The notes under the pieces: generated by a model
What the model was told of the DNA's origin: nothing
The model's database searches: none
What the model saw: the letters and a program-made list of their open reading frames with translations, nothing else
Made by a program: the position numbers and the translations under genes
Source of the DNA: Rhizoclosmatium globosum
Lineage: Eukaryota > Chytridiomycota > Chytridiomycetes > Chytridiales > Chytriomycetaceae
NCBI GenBank assembly: GCA_002104985.1
Contig: MCGO01000057.1
Location: forward strand, 62,001-126,000
Direction: 5' to 3'
Length of the DNA stretch: 64,000 bases
Shown here: one piece after another, positions 44,198-55,210 of the stretch
Layout of the letters: the number at the start of each line of letters is the position of its first letter
Position numbering within the stretch: position 1 is the stretch's first letter

Positions 44198-47100
44198 TCA
44201 TCCCCATCGTGACCTCTTTTTATCCCCCCGATCATCCCTATCATCATAATCACGACTTCGTCCACTGCCGCCTCTTCGATCGTCTCGGTCATCATACCTG
44301 CTACTACCCCCTCGACTGCCACGGTCTCGATCCCGATCCCGGTCTCGGTCTCTATCCCTCTCATCCCGGTCCCAATCCCTATCCCGATCCCTCTCTCGAT
44401 CCCTATCACGATCCCTCTCATCATAACTACTTCCTCGATACGTGCTCCCCCCACGACCACTTCCACTTCCACTGGCACTACCACTGCCACCTCCCCGCAA
44501 CGATGGATTTGTAACCCCTCGTCCATTGGCTTCGAAGAAATCAGTGATATCAGGCTCTTCAACAATATAACCGCCAATAATGGGCCCTCCTCCATACTTT
44601 GCATTCGTCAATGTCTTGCGATCCGAATCTGTCATTTCAGCAAGTGGGAACAACGTCTCTCCAGTTGGATACAAGAAATGCTCTCGCGGTCCAAATCCAC
44701 ATCCCCAACTTATCTAATACAAAGAAATAAAACTTTAGAACAAACCAGACAACACACACTCACAAAGGAAAATAACAAACGTACCTTTAGTGGAACTCCA
44801 TCCAGGATATACCCTTGCAACTTGTCTTTTGCAATCACAGCCTCTTCACGTGTGTAGAACTTGACAAAGGCAGTCATTTTTATGGGATTCAGGTTGACAC
44901 CGCATACACGTGCTACAGACGAGAACACTGCTTCAATTCGGTCTCTATCGGTTTCTGGACGCAAGGAGCCCATGAAGACAGTGCGGGATAGGATTCGGAT
45001 AATGTCGTCGGATCCACCGCGGGGATCAGCAAGAGCTTGGAAATTAGATGGGCCGCGGGAGAGCAGGGCTGCGTCGTAGGTTTCTGGGTTGCGGCCGCCC
45101 CAGATTGTTTTTGGTTTTGGTGGACCCCCGCTACTCGATGGTGGAGTCGAGCCTGGGAACGTAGAAAATGTATTTGGATTTGTAAGACTAATAGGAGGTG
45201 GGTATTGTTGTTGTTGCTGTTGGTGTTGTTGCGTGAATTGAGATAATGTATTTTGGAGCTGAGCAAAGTCAACACCAGGAGGAAGACTTCCTACTCCCAA
45301 GTATTGTTGTGGTGGAGACGATGCATTATTGTGGAATTGCGGGGGCGGTGAAATCCCGGGTGCTGTGGAGACGGGTGCTGGTGGTGGTGGCGGTCTGTTG
45401 AAGGGGGGAAAATGAGGAGAAAAAAATTTTAGACAAATTTTCCAATAGTTGTTGCAATTCTCAACGCTCTGTGCTTCTGGAATTTGTGGTGGGAAGAAAG
45501 GAGAGAGTGGAGAGTATGTGATGCGGTGTAGTGGTGGAGTGGCAGTTTCCCTGCCATGGGAATTTTTCAATCTCTGGCCGAAACTTGTCAACATCTGGTT
45601 GGAAAACTGCCACTCCCCATATGCATTTCAGAGCGAGACAAAGTCGATAGCAAAACGGGGGTTTATTAGAAGTGGCAGGCGTGAGTGAGGTAAAGGGGAG
45701 GAGGTGAGGTGCCTGAGCGGAGCTCAACTTGAACCTCAACCAATAAAACAAAAATGATACCGCAATTTCGCATTTCACTTGTACAGAGCCCAAACTTTTG
45801 GGAATCATCACTGATCCAGATTATTCAGACTCCGCGAGTTTGTCATTGTTGATATTACAATAATTCATCAGTCAATTTCAAAGCCATAACTCCATTATTT
45901 GTTTCACTGCCCAGTTTGAAGACAGAAAGAGGGGGTAGGTTGGATGTACAAGATCTAGAAACAAGAGCAATGCATATCACAAGACTCATGACAAATTAAG
46001 CTCGCTCAAACTATTACACTCAACAGAAACGGAGGAAGGGCATTCCGCCCAACGACAACCTAAACACAGAAAAGATACTTACGGCATAGTCATCAAACTG
46101 GGTCGCCCTCCAACATCAGGTCTCGCCCCAACATCTTCATCGTCCTCTCCATAATCAAACCCATCACCGGCAGCCGCCACATTTCCGTTACTCTCAGGTA
46201 TACCACTCACGTCCACACCAAGTCCTTCACACGCAGCTGCACCAAACGTATCCAAAACGCCCTTCACTTGATCCCAGCGTGCTTCAGCACGTGCTTTTCG
46301 CACAGATTCAATCAAATAGGGAACAAGAGTTGACGCATCGACACCAATCTGTGGAGCCAACGTCATTGTTTGAATCAGAGTCAATGGATCCACTGTTGTC
46401 AAATCAATTCCAAGTGCAGTGAATGGGTTGGCATCAGCGGGCAACCCCCCAGCAGAGGGTGGTTGCTGTGGTGGCTGCTGTTGAATTGATTGTTGATTTT
46501 CGTTTTGAGATGAAGTTCGAAGTCGTGGATCATTTTTGTTCACAACAGTTGTTGTGCTGCTTTGGTTCTGATCTGTTGGCTCAATTGGCGATGCGAATCC
46601 ACGAGGAGAGTCAGTAGATTGTAAAGCTGAAGCACAATTATATTAGATTGATTGCGATTCATGACTGCGTTGGTAGTTTTTGTTTACCTGATATTGAGGC
46701 ATTTACAGGTGCAGAAGGCAAATCGGCGAAATAAATCATTTCAAGACCATCGAGAATGTCCTTGTTGAAGAGATCCAATTGTTTCCAGATCCCAATCAGT
46801 TTTTTCATCTTTTCCTGTGAGATAACACTGGGTAAGTAAGTGTTGCTGTTTATGACCCGCTCTTTTGCATCATTTTTGTTATTGATTGCCCAGTGTCGTT
46901 CGAAGTATCGCCTCATTGGATAAATCCAGCAATATGTTTGTTCTTCAGTTGTCACGTCAGCACGTTGCCCACAGATTGATTACACCCAACTCCACTATAT
47001 GAAGAATATAATATATACTCTCTCCAGTCGCTCATTCGTTCCTGACTGCTTTGCCTCTTACAAAAAGGCACAACCAAGCATCTCTCCGCCACTATAAAGA

Positions 47101-47571
47101 AATGAGAGAAGACAAACCTTATCTTTCGGAGGAGCTGAGAGCATGTGAGGAAACATGTGTTCAATCTTTTCTTCGAAGCGGGTAATCTATTAATGAGAGA
47201 GAGAGAGTTTAGAGAAGACATGCAGAGAAGACTCGGGGTAAAAAGAAGGGTAAGTACCAGATTGGCATAGTCTTGATGATGCAGAGCTTTGTGGCAGGCA
47301 CGTACGACAGAGTCGATAATGTAGAGGGCTGATGTGGGTGAAAAGAGAGTGATGAGTGTGAAGTAACGCAAAAAGGGAGGGGCAACCAACCACTTAGTTT
47401 GTGTTCAGGAGGACACTTTGTGACAAGGCGCTCTACTGAAAAGACAATTGCCTTGTAGTTGCGGCCGTACTTTACACCGAGTTTCGTGATTCGTTCGATG
47501 CGGGAGGCTGAGAGTGGTGCGTGGGCAGAGCACACTGAAAGCACTTCCTTGTCAAACTCGACTTCAGCCAT
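44198..47571 (-). CDS. seb1: Nrd1/Seb1/SCAF-like CID-RRM RNA-binding protein
   Basis: Starts at ATG 47571. The N-terminal CID (Pol II CTD-interaction domain) is spread over short exons: SRIERITKLGVKYGRNYKAIV, TLYIIDSVVRACHKALH, FEEKIEHMFPHMLSAPPKDK and EKMKKLIGIWKQLDLF (46688-46814). A disordered middle follows, then the RRM (ISRTVFMGSLRPETDRDRIEA...FVKFYTREEA) and the Nrd1/Seb1 hallmark after it: SWGCGFGPREHFLYPTGETLFPL, LTNAKYGGGP and VEEPDI. The C-terminus is RD/RS-rich (44210-44400). Relatives couple Pol II CTD phosphorylation to termination and RNA processing. A 688-nt intron (45395-46082) is far longer than its neighbours. Some CID joins are approximate. Confidence 0.87.
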
Positions 47572-47708
47572 TGGTTGGTTGGTTCGTTGGTTGTTTGGTT
47601 GTTTGGTTGTGTTCTGTTGTTTCAGAGGGTGTGGTGCTCGGAGTGGGAAGTGACTGATGTTTTTGAAAGGGTTTCTCCACAAAACAAAAGAAAGACATTG
47701 AAAAAAGA

Positions 47709-48528
47709 ATGACATCAACACGAACAAGCAAACCAATCCAACTCTTTTCAGCCTGGCTCGCTGAAGCCGTGGAAGCAGATGGACTCAATGCAAAGGCAAT
47801 GCACGTGGCGACTGTGTCTGCTGCGGGTCGTCCTTCAGGAAGAATTGTTATTCTTCGCAAGGCCGATGAGAACGGGTTTGTTTCTGCTCTTTTTAGGAGG
47901 AGTCTACTGTCTTTCGATTGCTATTCCTTTTCCTATCTCTTCTTCCCATCCCTTATCGCTCTGTCTGTCTCCCTTCTCCTCTCTCCCTCAAGACCATCAT
48001 GACAAATCATCCAAATTTCAATGACTATTACTCAAAATCAATAACACCCCAAAAAGCTTCGTTTTTACTTCCAACACGAATTCGCGCAAGGCAAACGATC
48101 TTGCTGAACGACCCTTTGCGGCACTCACATTCTTGTGGAAACAGAACAGACAAGTACGCATTGAGGGTCGCATCGAGCAAACACCGGATTCAGAAACAGA
48201 GGCACTGTTCAGAAACCGACGACGCGAAGCCCAGATTGGCGAATGGATCTCGGAACACATGTCGCATGCTCGTAACTCGGATTATCAAACAACAGTCGAT
48301 GCAATCAGAAAGCGCTTTGAGGATGCCACTGTTCCTGTGCCACGCCCACCCTTCTTTGTTGGATACCGTCTAGTGTGCGATCGTATCGAGTTTTGGGAGG
48401 GAAGCCGTGAACTTGGAGGTGTACCTTCTCGTTTTGAATTTGTGCGTCGTGTTGAAGATAAAGCGAGTGAGGGAGCAGTAGGAACCAATGCAGAAGAAGA
48501 ATGGACGCGTACAGAGTTAATCGGTTAA
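47709..48528 (+). CDS. PNPOx-like flavoprotein, diverged paralogue
   Basis: Exons 47709-47875 and 48057-48528, 212 residues. The FMN-binding split-barrel pattern of pyridoxamine-5'-phosphate oxidase is clear: VSAAGRPSGRIVILRKAD, FVFTSNTNSRKANDL, PFAALTFLWKQNRQVRIEG, AQIGEWISEH. Towards the C-terminus FFVGYRLVCDRIEFWEGSRE matches the family, but the canonical R-x-H-D-R substrate-binding segment near the end is replaced by LGGVPSRFEF. It may bind FMN with altered substrate use (inference). It is divergent from the CID-RRM gene across a 137-bp promoter that holds TTGGTTGTTTGG repeats, and lies 37 bp upstream of its better-conserved paralogue. Confidence 0.85.
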
Positions 48529-48565
48529 TAATAAGTATTGACATTTGTGTCCGATCGAATTCCGA

Positions 48566-49501
48566 ATGACAGCACAAACGATGCTTCGAAATCTGTCACA
48601 ACTTCTGCGACGACGCACAATGACCACCACAGCCACCCCTTCAACCACCACCACCACCACCAGCAACAACGCAATGCACCTAGTCAACACGGATGTCGCT
48701 GGAATGCGGCTCTCGTACACGTCTGGTTACCTGGAAGACGCAGTTGGTGCAAAGAACGCAAAGAACCCAATTGCCCTCTTTGACGAGTGGCTCACGGATG
48801 CAAAGAAAACTGAACACGAGGCAAATGCGATGACTATCTCAACTGCCGGAAAAGATGCCCGTCCAAATGCCCGCATTGTCCTTCTCAAAGCATTCGATCA
48901 ACGCGGGTAGGTACTCCCTTCTCCTTACACTCCTCTGGTCAATCCATGTCCTGATCTCCTTCACTCTCACTCCAGATTCGTCTTTTACACAAACTACAAT
49001 TCAAGAAAATCTCAAAACCTGATTGAAAACCCTTGGGCAAGCATCACTTTCTACTGGAAAGAACGTCAAGTTCGCATCGAAGGCTCTGTCACGAAAACTA
49101 GTGCCGAAGAGTCGGACGCTTATTTTGCTTCACGGCCCCGTGGCTCTCAGGTATGGTTTCTTATTTTTTCCAAGATTCCCCCCCCCCCCCCCCCCCCCAA
49201 CTTACATGACACTTACTTTCTAAATCTTCAAAAGATTGGCGCATGGGTCTCAAACCTTCAATCCTCCAAAGTCGAATCCCGTGCAGTCCTTGAATCTCGT
49301 GAAGCGGAAATTGAGAAACAGTTTGAAGGTGTGGATCCAGTTCCTCGCCCTGACTTTTGGGGTGGTTGGCGTGTCTCTTGTGACAGAATTGAGTTTTGGC
49401 AGGGTCGTCCTGGACGGATTCATGATCGTATTGTGTTTGAAAAGAAGGTGGATGCGAATGTTTCTGATGGGGAGTGGGATGTGGCGCGTTTGATGCCATA
49501 G
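48566..49501 (+). CDS. PDX3: Pyridoxamine-5'-phosphate oxidase
   Basis: Makes pyridoxal 5'-phosphate from PNP or PMP with FMN. Exons 48566-48906, 48976-49150 and 49235-49501; 260 residues. After an Arg/Thr-rich leader (perhaps mitochondrial, or unused if translation starts at the internal MHLVNTD methionine) come [83 protein letters not shown] and the terminal signature [21 protein letters not shown]. All canonical FMN and substrate residues appear present. Intron 2 contains a run of about 18 C at 49180-49198. It forms a direct tandem with the diverged copy upstream. Confidence 0.95.
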
Positions 49502-49826
49502 TTGACTTATTTGCTCGATATTGTTGTTGGAAGGAAGTTTGATATAAGATATTGAAGTATCCTTTCTTTTTTCCAAATAAATCATATGAACATTGCCAAT
49601 TATTCTATTGGTGGTAAGGAATGTCACAATTGATACCAAAACATTCGCTATTCTTTGGAATAGCTCGTTGAAACGACATGCTGATGCGGATTAGTAAGTA
49701 CAAAAACCATTTTAAGTTTATATCAAAATTCACATGCTGAGTATATAATATGCGAGATAATGGAAACTTTCCTTTCTTTGTTCTCCCGTTGTTGTAAATC
49801 CCCTGACACTTTGAAGAAGAACAACC

Positions 49827-52468
49827 ATGGCGTCAATTGCCAACGCAGCAAGTCAGGCACGCGAAGAACGAATCAAAGAACTCGAAGCTCTCTTGGATCA
49901 CAGGAAATCAGAGTCATTTGCTGGTGGAAGCGCGTCATCCCCGACCTCTCCCACCGACAGGCAAAAACAATCCTCTTCTATGCCATCTCCAATCGTTATG
50001 TCTCCGAAACATATAAGCGCTCTTTCAAGACAAGTTTCTCAGATTGGACGCGATATAAGCTCAATGTCTGTTGAAGAACACGACGATGATGTGATCAAAT
50101 CGAAGCCTCCAACTGGACTGCAGAAATCAAACTCGGGAACGGGTTGGGTTCCGCTTGTATCGCGGGATTTCAAAGGAAAGCCAAAGGTGATTATTCGATC
50201 GTGTATATTTTTTAAAGTGTGGTGGTGCTGATTTGGTGTGGTGTATTACAGAACGCAGTTCCGGCAACCGATAAAGCACTCCTCGCCATCTTGGAAGAAG
50301 AACGGTCGAAATATAATGCTCTCGAACAAACATATCACGCTCTCTTGACAGAAGTGAAAGCTCTGCAAACAGCCCATATTCACGAAATCAAAGCCGCCGA
50401 TAAACGCGCTGATTCTGCCGTCAAATCCGCTCAAAAGCAATTACTAGAAAAAGCTGAACAACAGCAAGCCACACTCCAGGAACTCAAGCGTCTTCAAACG
50501 CGCTTTGAGAACCTGTCCAAATCGCGTGAAGCCGAAGCCGAACGCTTCGAATTTCAAAACCTTCGCTTGAACGCACTTGTGAAAGAGTCGGATCAGAAAT
50601 GTGATGTACTTGAACGGCTTGTCGAGGAGTTGAAAGGTGTGAAACGGGAATTGACAGATAAGATCAGCAAACGCGAGGCTGAAATGAAGAAACTCATCAT
50701 GATGTATAAAGAACGTGAAGCGGAATGTACAAATGAAAGGGAATCGCGTATGAAACTGGAACTCCATATCTTGAAGTTGGATCAAACTGTCGAACAGCGC
50801 GATTCTGAACTGCGAATCGTACGGGAACAGTTAAAAGTTAAATCGACAATTGCTGATGAAGCCGTAAAGCTTAAGGAGGCTTTAACTGACTCTTGTAGAG
50901 ATGTGGAGCAATTATCACAACGTGAAAAAATGTATCTTCAAGAAATCGAGACGGCTTCCAATCGAGAAAAGCAGCTATTCACAAAATTAGACGAGCTTAA
51001 CGCGACATATCAAAAAACTGTGGCAGACTTTGACCGCGTGAATGCTTCTTGTTCATCAAAAACGAAAGAAATCGAAATTCTCAAGCAAACCGAAGCAAAG
51101 CTCAAATCGGAACTAAACAGCACATATCAAGCAAATCGAGCTCAAGCCGAGGAGATTTCTGAGCTTGAGAAGGGGGTTCGACAGGGACAAAATGAACGTT
51201 CGGCTCTACAACAAGATTTGGCCGACCTAAGAACTTACACTGTCGATCTTACATCTCAACTTAAGCAGAAATCTGATGAAATTAATTCGTTGCGTGATTT
51301 GGAATTGCAACTACGTCGGGACAATCAAACATTAAAGTCGGACCTGTTTGCAACACAAGATGACTATGCATCTCTACAGTCCCAGCTGCTAGAAGTTGCC
51401 AAGCGCCTGGAGCTTGAGGTCCAATCGAAGAGTGATATGAAGAACGAAAGTAAGGAAAAGATCACAGTTGTAACGGAAAAGGTGTACGAAATGCAGCGAG
51501 CACTCTCAACAGCCCAAACACAACTCGAAGGATCTCAACAAACAGAAAAACTCTTACGTACAACACTATCCCAAAAGGAATCCACTCTTGCCGACCAACA
51601 TCACCACCTACAAGAAATGGACAAGCAAATTTCAGATCTTCGTGAAATAATCAACAAAAACGAACTTGTCATTGAAACACTTAAGCAAAAAAAGAAGGAA
51701 GACATGATTGTCGTGCAGGAAAAGTTTATGGCAGCAAGACAAGTAATGGAACAAGATGTCAACACACTCAAAACCCAATTGGGTGCTAAAACCGTTCAAG
51801 CAGCCAGCCTCGCAGAAGAAGTAACGCGTCTCAATTTCGAAATCTCTGAAATCACGGCAGAGAAATTCAAGCTGGAAATGAGGCTTGCCGAACTGGCTGC
51901 CAACGATTCCAACCAATCCCGAAACATTGCTGCTCTCCAACAACAGCTCCGAATCAGAGACCAAGAGTTGAACGTCACGTCCATCAAACAGCAATCGCTC
52001 CTTGAACAAGTCCGACTCCTTGAAGAAGAATTGCAGTCTCATCGAAACTTGAATTTGAGAAAGGAAGGGGAGTTGCAACGGATCCAGAATAACGTCTCGG
52101 AAATGAATCGGAAATTGAGGGAGCAGGTTGGTGTGTTTTTGGAAAGAACAGAGGCGGATTCCAATGTTGTGAGTGGAGCCAATTCACCGTATACGCCAAT
52201 GAAGAGCGTGTCACGTCAAAATACGTTCCCGTCCTCGCCAGGAGTCCTTTCTTCCCCAAACAGGAATCTTATGATCAGCACCCAAGTTCCATCACAAAAA
52301 TCAATTACGGGGATGGATGATTTGGATGCAGATTTGCAACAGTTTTTGTCGTACCAGGGTGGTGGTGGTGGTGGTGGAAATGGTGGTGTCAGCGGAAACA
52401 CATTCCTCAGTCGACCTGCAGACAGCATTCTGTCACCAGACGCTTTGGAATATGCAAAGCGAGGTTGA
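49827..52468 (+). CDS. Long coiled-coil protein, unknown
   Basis: Exons 49827-50186 and 50252-52468, 858 residues. A short N-terminal helix (QAREERIKELEALLDHRK) and a Ser/Pro-rich segment with GTGWVPL precede about 570 residues of continuous heptad-type coiled coil rich in E, K, Q and L. The tail is Ser/Pro-rich (SPYTPMKSVSRQ, FPSSPGVLSSP) with a Gly run (52358-52385) and DLDADLQQFLSYQ. It is probably a scaffold or tether of the cytoskeleton or a membrane, but there is no family-specific motif I can name. Confidence 0.8.
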
Positions 52469-52549
52469 AAAAAAAAGGATAATAGTTACCAGAAATTTCA
52501 ATAAACTTATTCAGTAAGAAACATAACAAACAGTAAGAAAACATTATGC

Positions 52550-55110
52550 TCAAGAACGATTGCACACAGCCCCAATGAACCCATTTACTGCCTCCTGACT
52601 CCATTGAAAATCATCATCACCTTCAATATAATCCTCGTCGTCGTCTGTACTTGCCCCTGCATTTTCCTTGTCATCCAAAAGTTGCATGGTATTTTGCTGC
52701 TGTTTTACGCGACGACACCAAATAATCGTCCTTCTAAATGCTCGATCCACGCCAGCATCTTCCCGCTTAAGAGCCTCCAACAACTTGCGGAGCCGTTTCC
52801 CATTCTTTTCACTTTCCTCCAGTTTGTTTCGAAGTGCTTGAAATTCTGATACCTCACCCGCTTGAGGGGCTACGCCATCATCGTTCATGGGTTTCCATTC
52901 CTCTTGTTCCTGTGGTTGTTGAACCCGAGCTTGGTCTTCCTCGTTTCCATCTTCAATCCCAATCATAGATGTTGACGCGTCAGCGGCTGCAGAGCCTTTC
53001 CCGAAACACCATTTGAGGCCACAACCGTCACATAGAATTCCGACAGTGGCGTTAAATCCGTTGCGTTTCCATCGCGATGGTGTCAATACCCCACAACTAG
53101 AACAAGGTGACAAGCGCTTTGAAAGGAATCCACCAATACGACGAGTTTTGGCAGATTTACGTTTAAGACCGTTGGATCTTTCAAGCGTTGTTGCTTCATC
53201 TTCGTCAACACTTGATACTTCAGACATAGCGTCCACAGAATCAAAGCCCCGACTCCCCGCCCTCCGTTTCCGGCCTCTCATTGGTTGTCGCCCAGGACCA
53301 CTCAACCACCTGTCGTCGTCTTCTTCTTCTTCGTCTTCATCCCCTTCCTCTGCTGTCGAAGCACCACCGTCTCCAACACCATCTCCATCATCTTCAACGT
53401 CCTCATCATCACTGCTCCATCCATCCCGCCGATTCAAGACACCATATGGATCCATAAGCTCCATAATATCACGTTCCCGCAACTCGTCAGGGCCCAGAAC
53501 AACAGGTCCTCCGTCGTCATCACCGTCTTGTTGCTTCTTGTGCCCTTTTTCGTCAAGCGCAGCTTTGGCAGCTGCAGCGGCGGCGGCAGCAGCAGCAATG
53601 GCGGCAGCAGCAGCACCTCGAGGTCTTCCTCGCCCTCGACCTGTTCCAGGAGGCTTATTTGCACTTGACGAGGTTGACGTTGTTGTAGGTGGTGGAATCA
53701 CGCGTCCGCTCGTTCGTACTTCGCGTTCAGGGCTTGCAGAGTCTGCGAGTTTGTTGAGTGAGCTGGAGGAGTCTGATCGGCGCGGTGTTGGGGCTGGAGA
53801 GGCACTTCCACGGTTAGGGTTATTTTTGGATCCTTTTGGACGTCCCGGGCCGCGTTTTACAGGAGGGGTGTCGGGTGTTTGTTGAGGGTATGGTTGAGGC
53901 GATGTTGAGGCTGTTGGCGGCGCTGAGACAGGTTGTGTATTTGATTGAGGGGTAAATGAGATTGTGGGTAATAAACCGGTTGGAGAAGTTGTGTTGGATT
54001 TAGGAAGGAGAGAAGGAGGGTTATCGAGTGGGTTTGGAGTTGGAGCTGGTGATCGATCTGAATTTGGACCTGTTGCTGCAAGGGAAGCAGCGACAGAGTT
54101 TGGTGATGCTGATGGACCAGGTTTCTTTGTGTTGTCAAGTAGAGGCGGTGATGATTCGTTTGTGGAAGATTCCGCTGATGAAGACGATGTTGAATTGGCA
54201 AGGGGTTGGAGTTGCGGTGAAGTACGTTGTTCTTTTGCTTTTCTACTTTGGGGGGATAATGATGTTAGTTCAATACAGACGCGTTTCAGAATTCAAAGAT
54301 GCGTTCTAGATTTGCTCGCTCTTTTGATGTCTCTATTGAACAGCATCCGAGTTGACTGGGTCATAATATTGACATGTCTCCCATAGATGAGGATTATGTC
54401 TCCCTGGCCCTAACACATACCCGTTGTCTTCCGAGTCTTCATTTTCCTCGTCATCCTCGTCATCTGGTTCTCCGTCATCGACGTCACTTAAATCGGAGTC
54501 AAAGTGGCTTGACTGTGCCGTGGAGGCGATACGCGAAGAAGCCGGGCGAGGATCAACCTTTCCAGACACACCCGATGGCTAGTTAGCAAGACGCGATGAT
54601 GCCAGGCAAGAGCAAGAAACTCACCTTTGCGCGTGGAATGCGGTAGGGCTTCGCAAACTTTCCAATTGACTTGAAGATGTCCGAGTGTTGCGCGTTTGGC
54701 AGCGTGAACTCGAACAGCGGCATCAGGACATCGACGACGCCGTGCTTGCGGGCCAGCTTGATGGCAGTGTCAAGTGGGACCCACGTGCCCTAGTAGGAGA
54801 GGAGAGGAGTGGGTGGGTTGGGGGTAAGTACGAGGTTAGTCTTAGCGTGATTGGGGGTTATTTATAGCATGCGAATACTACACACCTGAAACATGTGGAA
54901 CCCGCCCTGAACCTTCTCGTGCACGCCACCAGAGATGTCGCGTTCGAGTATCTTTGTGCGCTGTGTCTTTGGGAAGCCGGCAGCGCGAAGGACCTGCGTG
55001 GCATTGATGTAGTCGTCGTGGGCGCGACGCATCACTGGCTGGCCGTACGAGTCCGCGATTTGGAGCACGTGAACACCGCTGTACGTGGCCGGTGTTATTA
55101 GCTCAGACAT
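52550..55110 (-). CDS. APSES transcription factor with AT-hooks and GATA-like zinc finger
   Basis: Exons 54886-55110, 54625-54789, 54421-54578 and 52550-54242; all phases agree; 746 residues. The N-terminal APSES/KilA-N domain covers about residues 1-115: DDYINATQVLRAAGFPKTQRTKIL, HEKVQGGFHMFQGTWVPLDTAIKLARKHGV. An acidic region (DVDDGEPDDEDDEENEDSED) follows, then AT-hook cores KRGPGRPKGSK (about 53850) and GRGRGRPRG (about 53630), polyAla, a second acidic block, and a GATA-like finger at about 53020-53107 of form C-x2-C-x20-C-x2-C (CSSCG...TPSRWKR...LCDGCGLKWC). APSES proteins such as Mbp1, Swi4 and StuA act in the cell cycle or development; most have ankyrin repeats, absent here. A short helical Ile/Trp-rich C-terminus ends the protein. 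Confidence 0.87.
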
Positions 55111-55210
55111 GCTTTAGAGGTGGTTGGTTGGTTGGTTGGTTGGTTGTTCGTTGTTGGTTGGGTCTGGAAGATTTGGAAGTTTTGCTCTGAACTCCATTGC
55201 AAAAAAGGGA
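55111..55210. promoter_or_regulatory. Compact divergent promoter with TTGG repeats
   Basis: Only 100 bp separate the start codons of the APSES gene (minus) and the BEACH gene (plus). The side next to the APSES start holds (TTGG)n/(CCAA)n repeats (GGTTGGTTGGTTGGTTGG, 55119-55145). Similar tracts occur beside other starts in the window (see findings). The regulatory function is inferred from position. Confidence 0.5.

Noticed and set aside
47709..49501. Tandem PNPO genes as an assembly duplicate
   Set aside because: The two copies differ strongly in sequence, length and intron number, so the duplication is old and real.
53013..53885. Long plus-strand Ser/Pro/Ala-rich open frame opposite the APSES gene
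   Set aside because: Antisense shadow of acidic and Ala-rich coding sequence; the minus-strand frame carries the domains.
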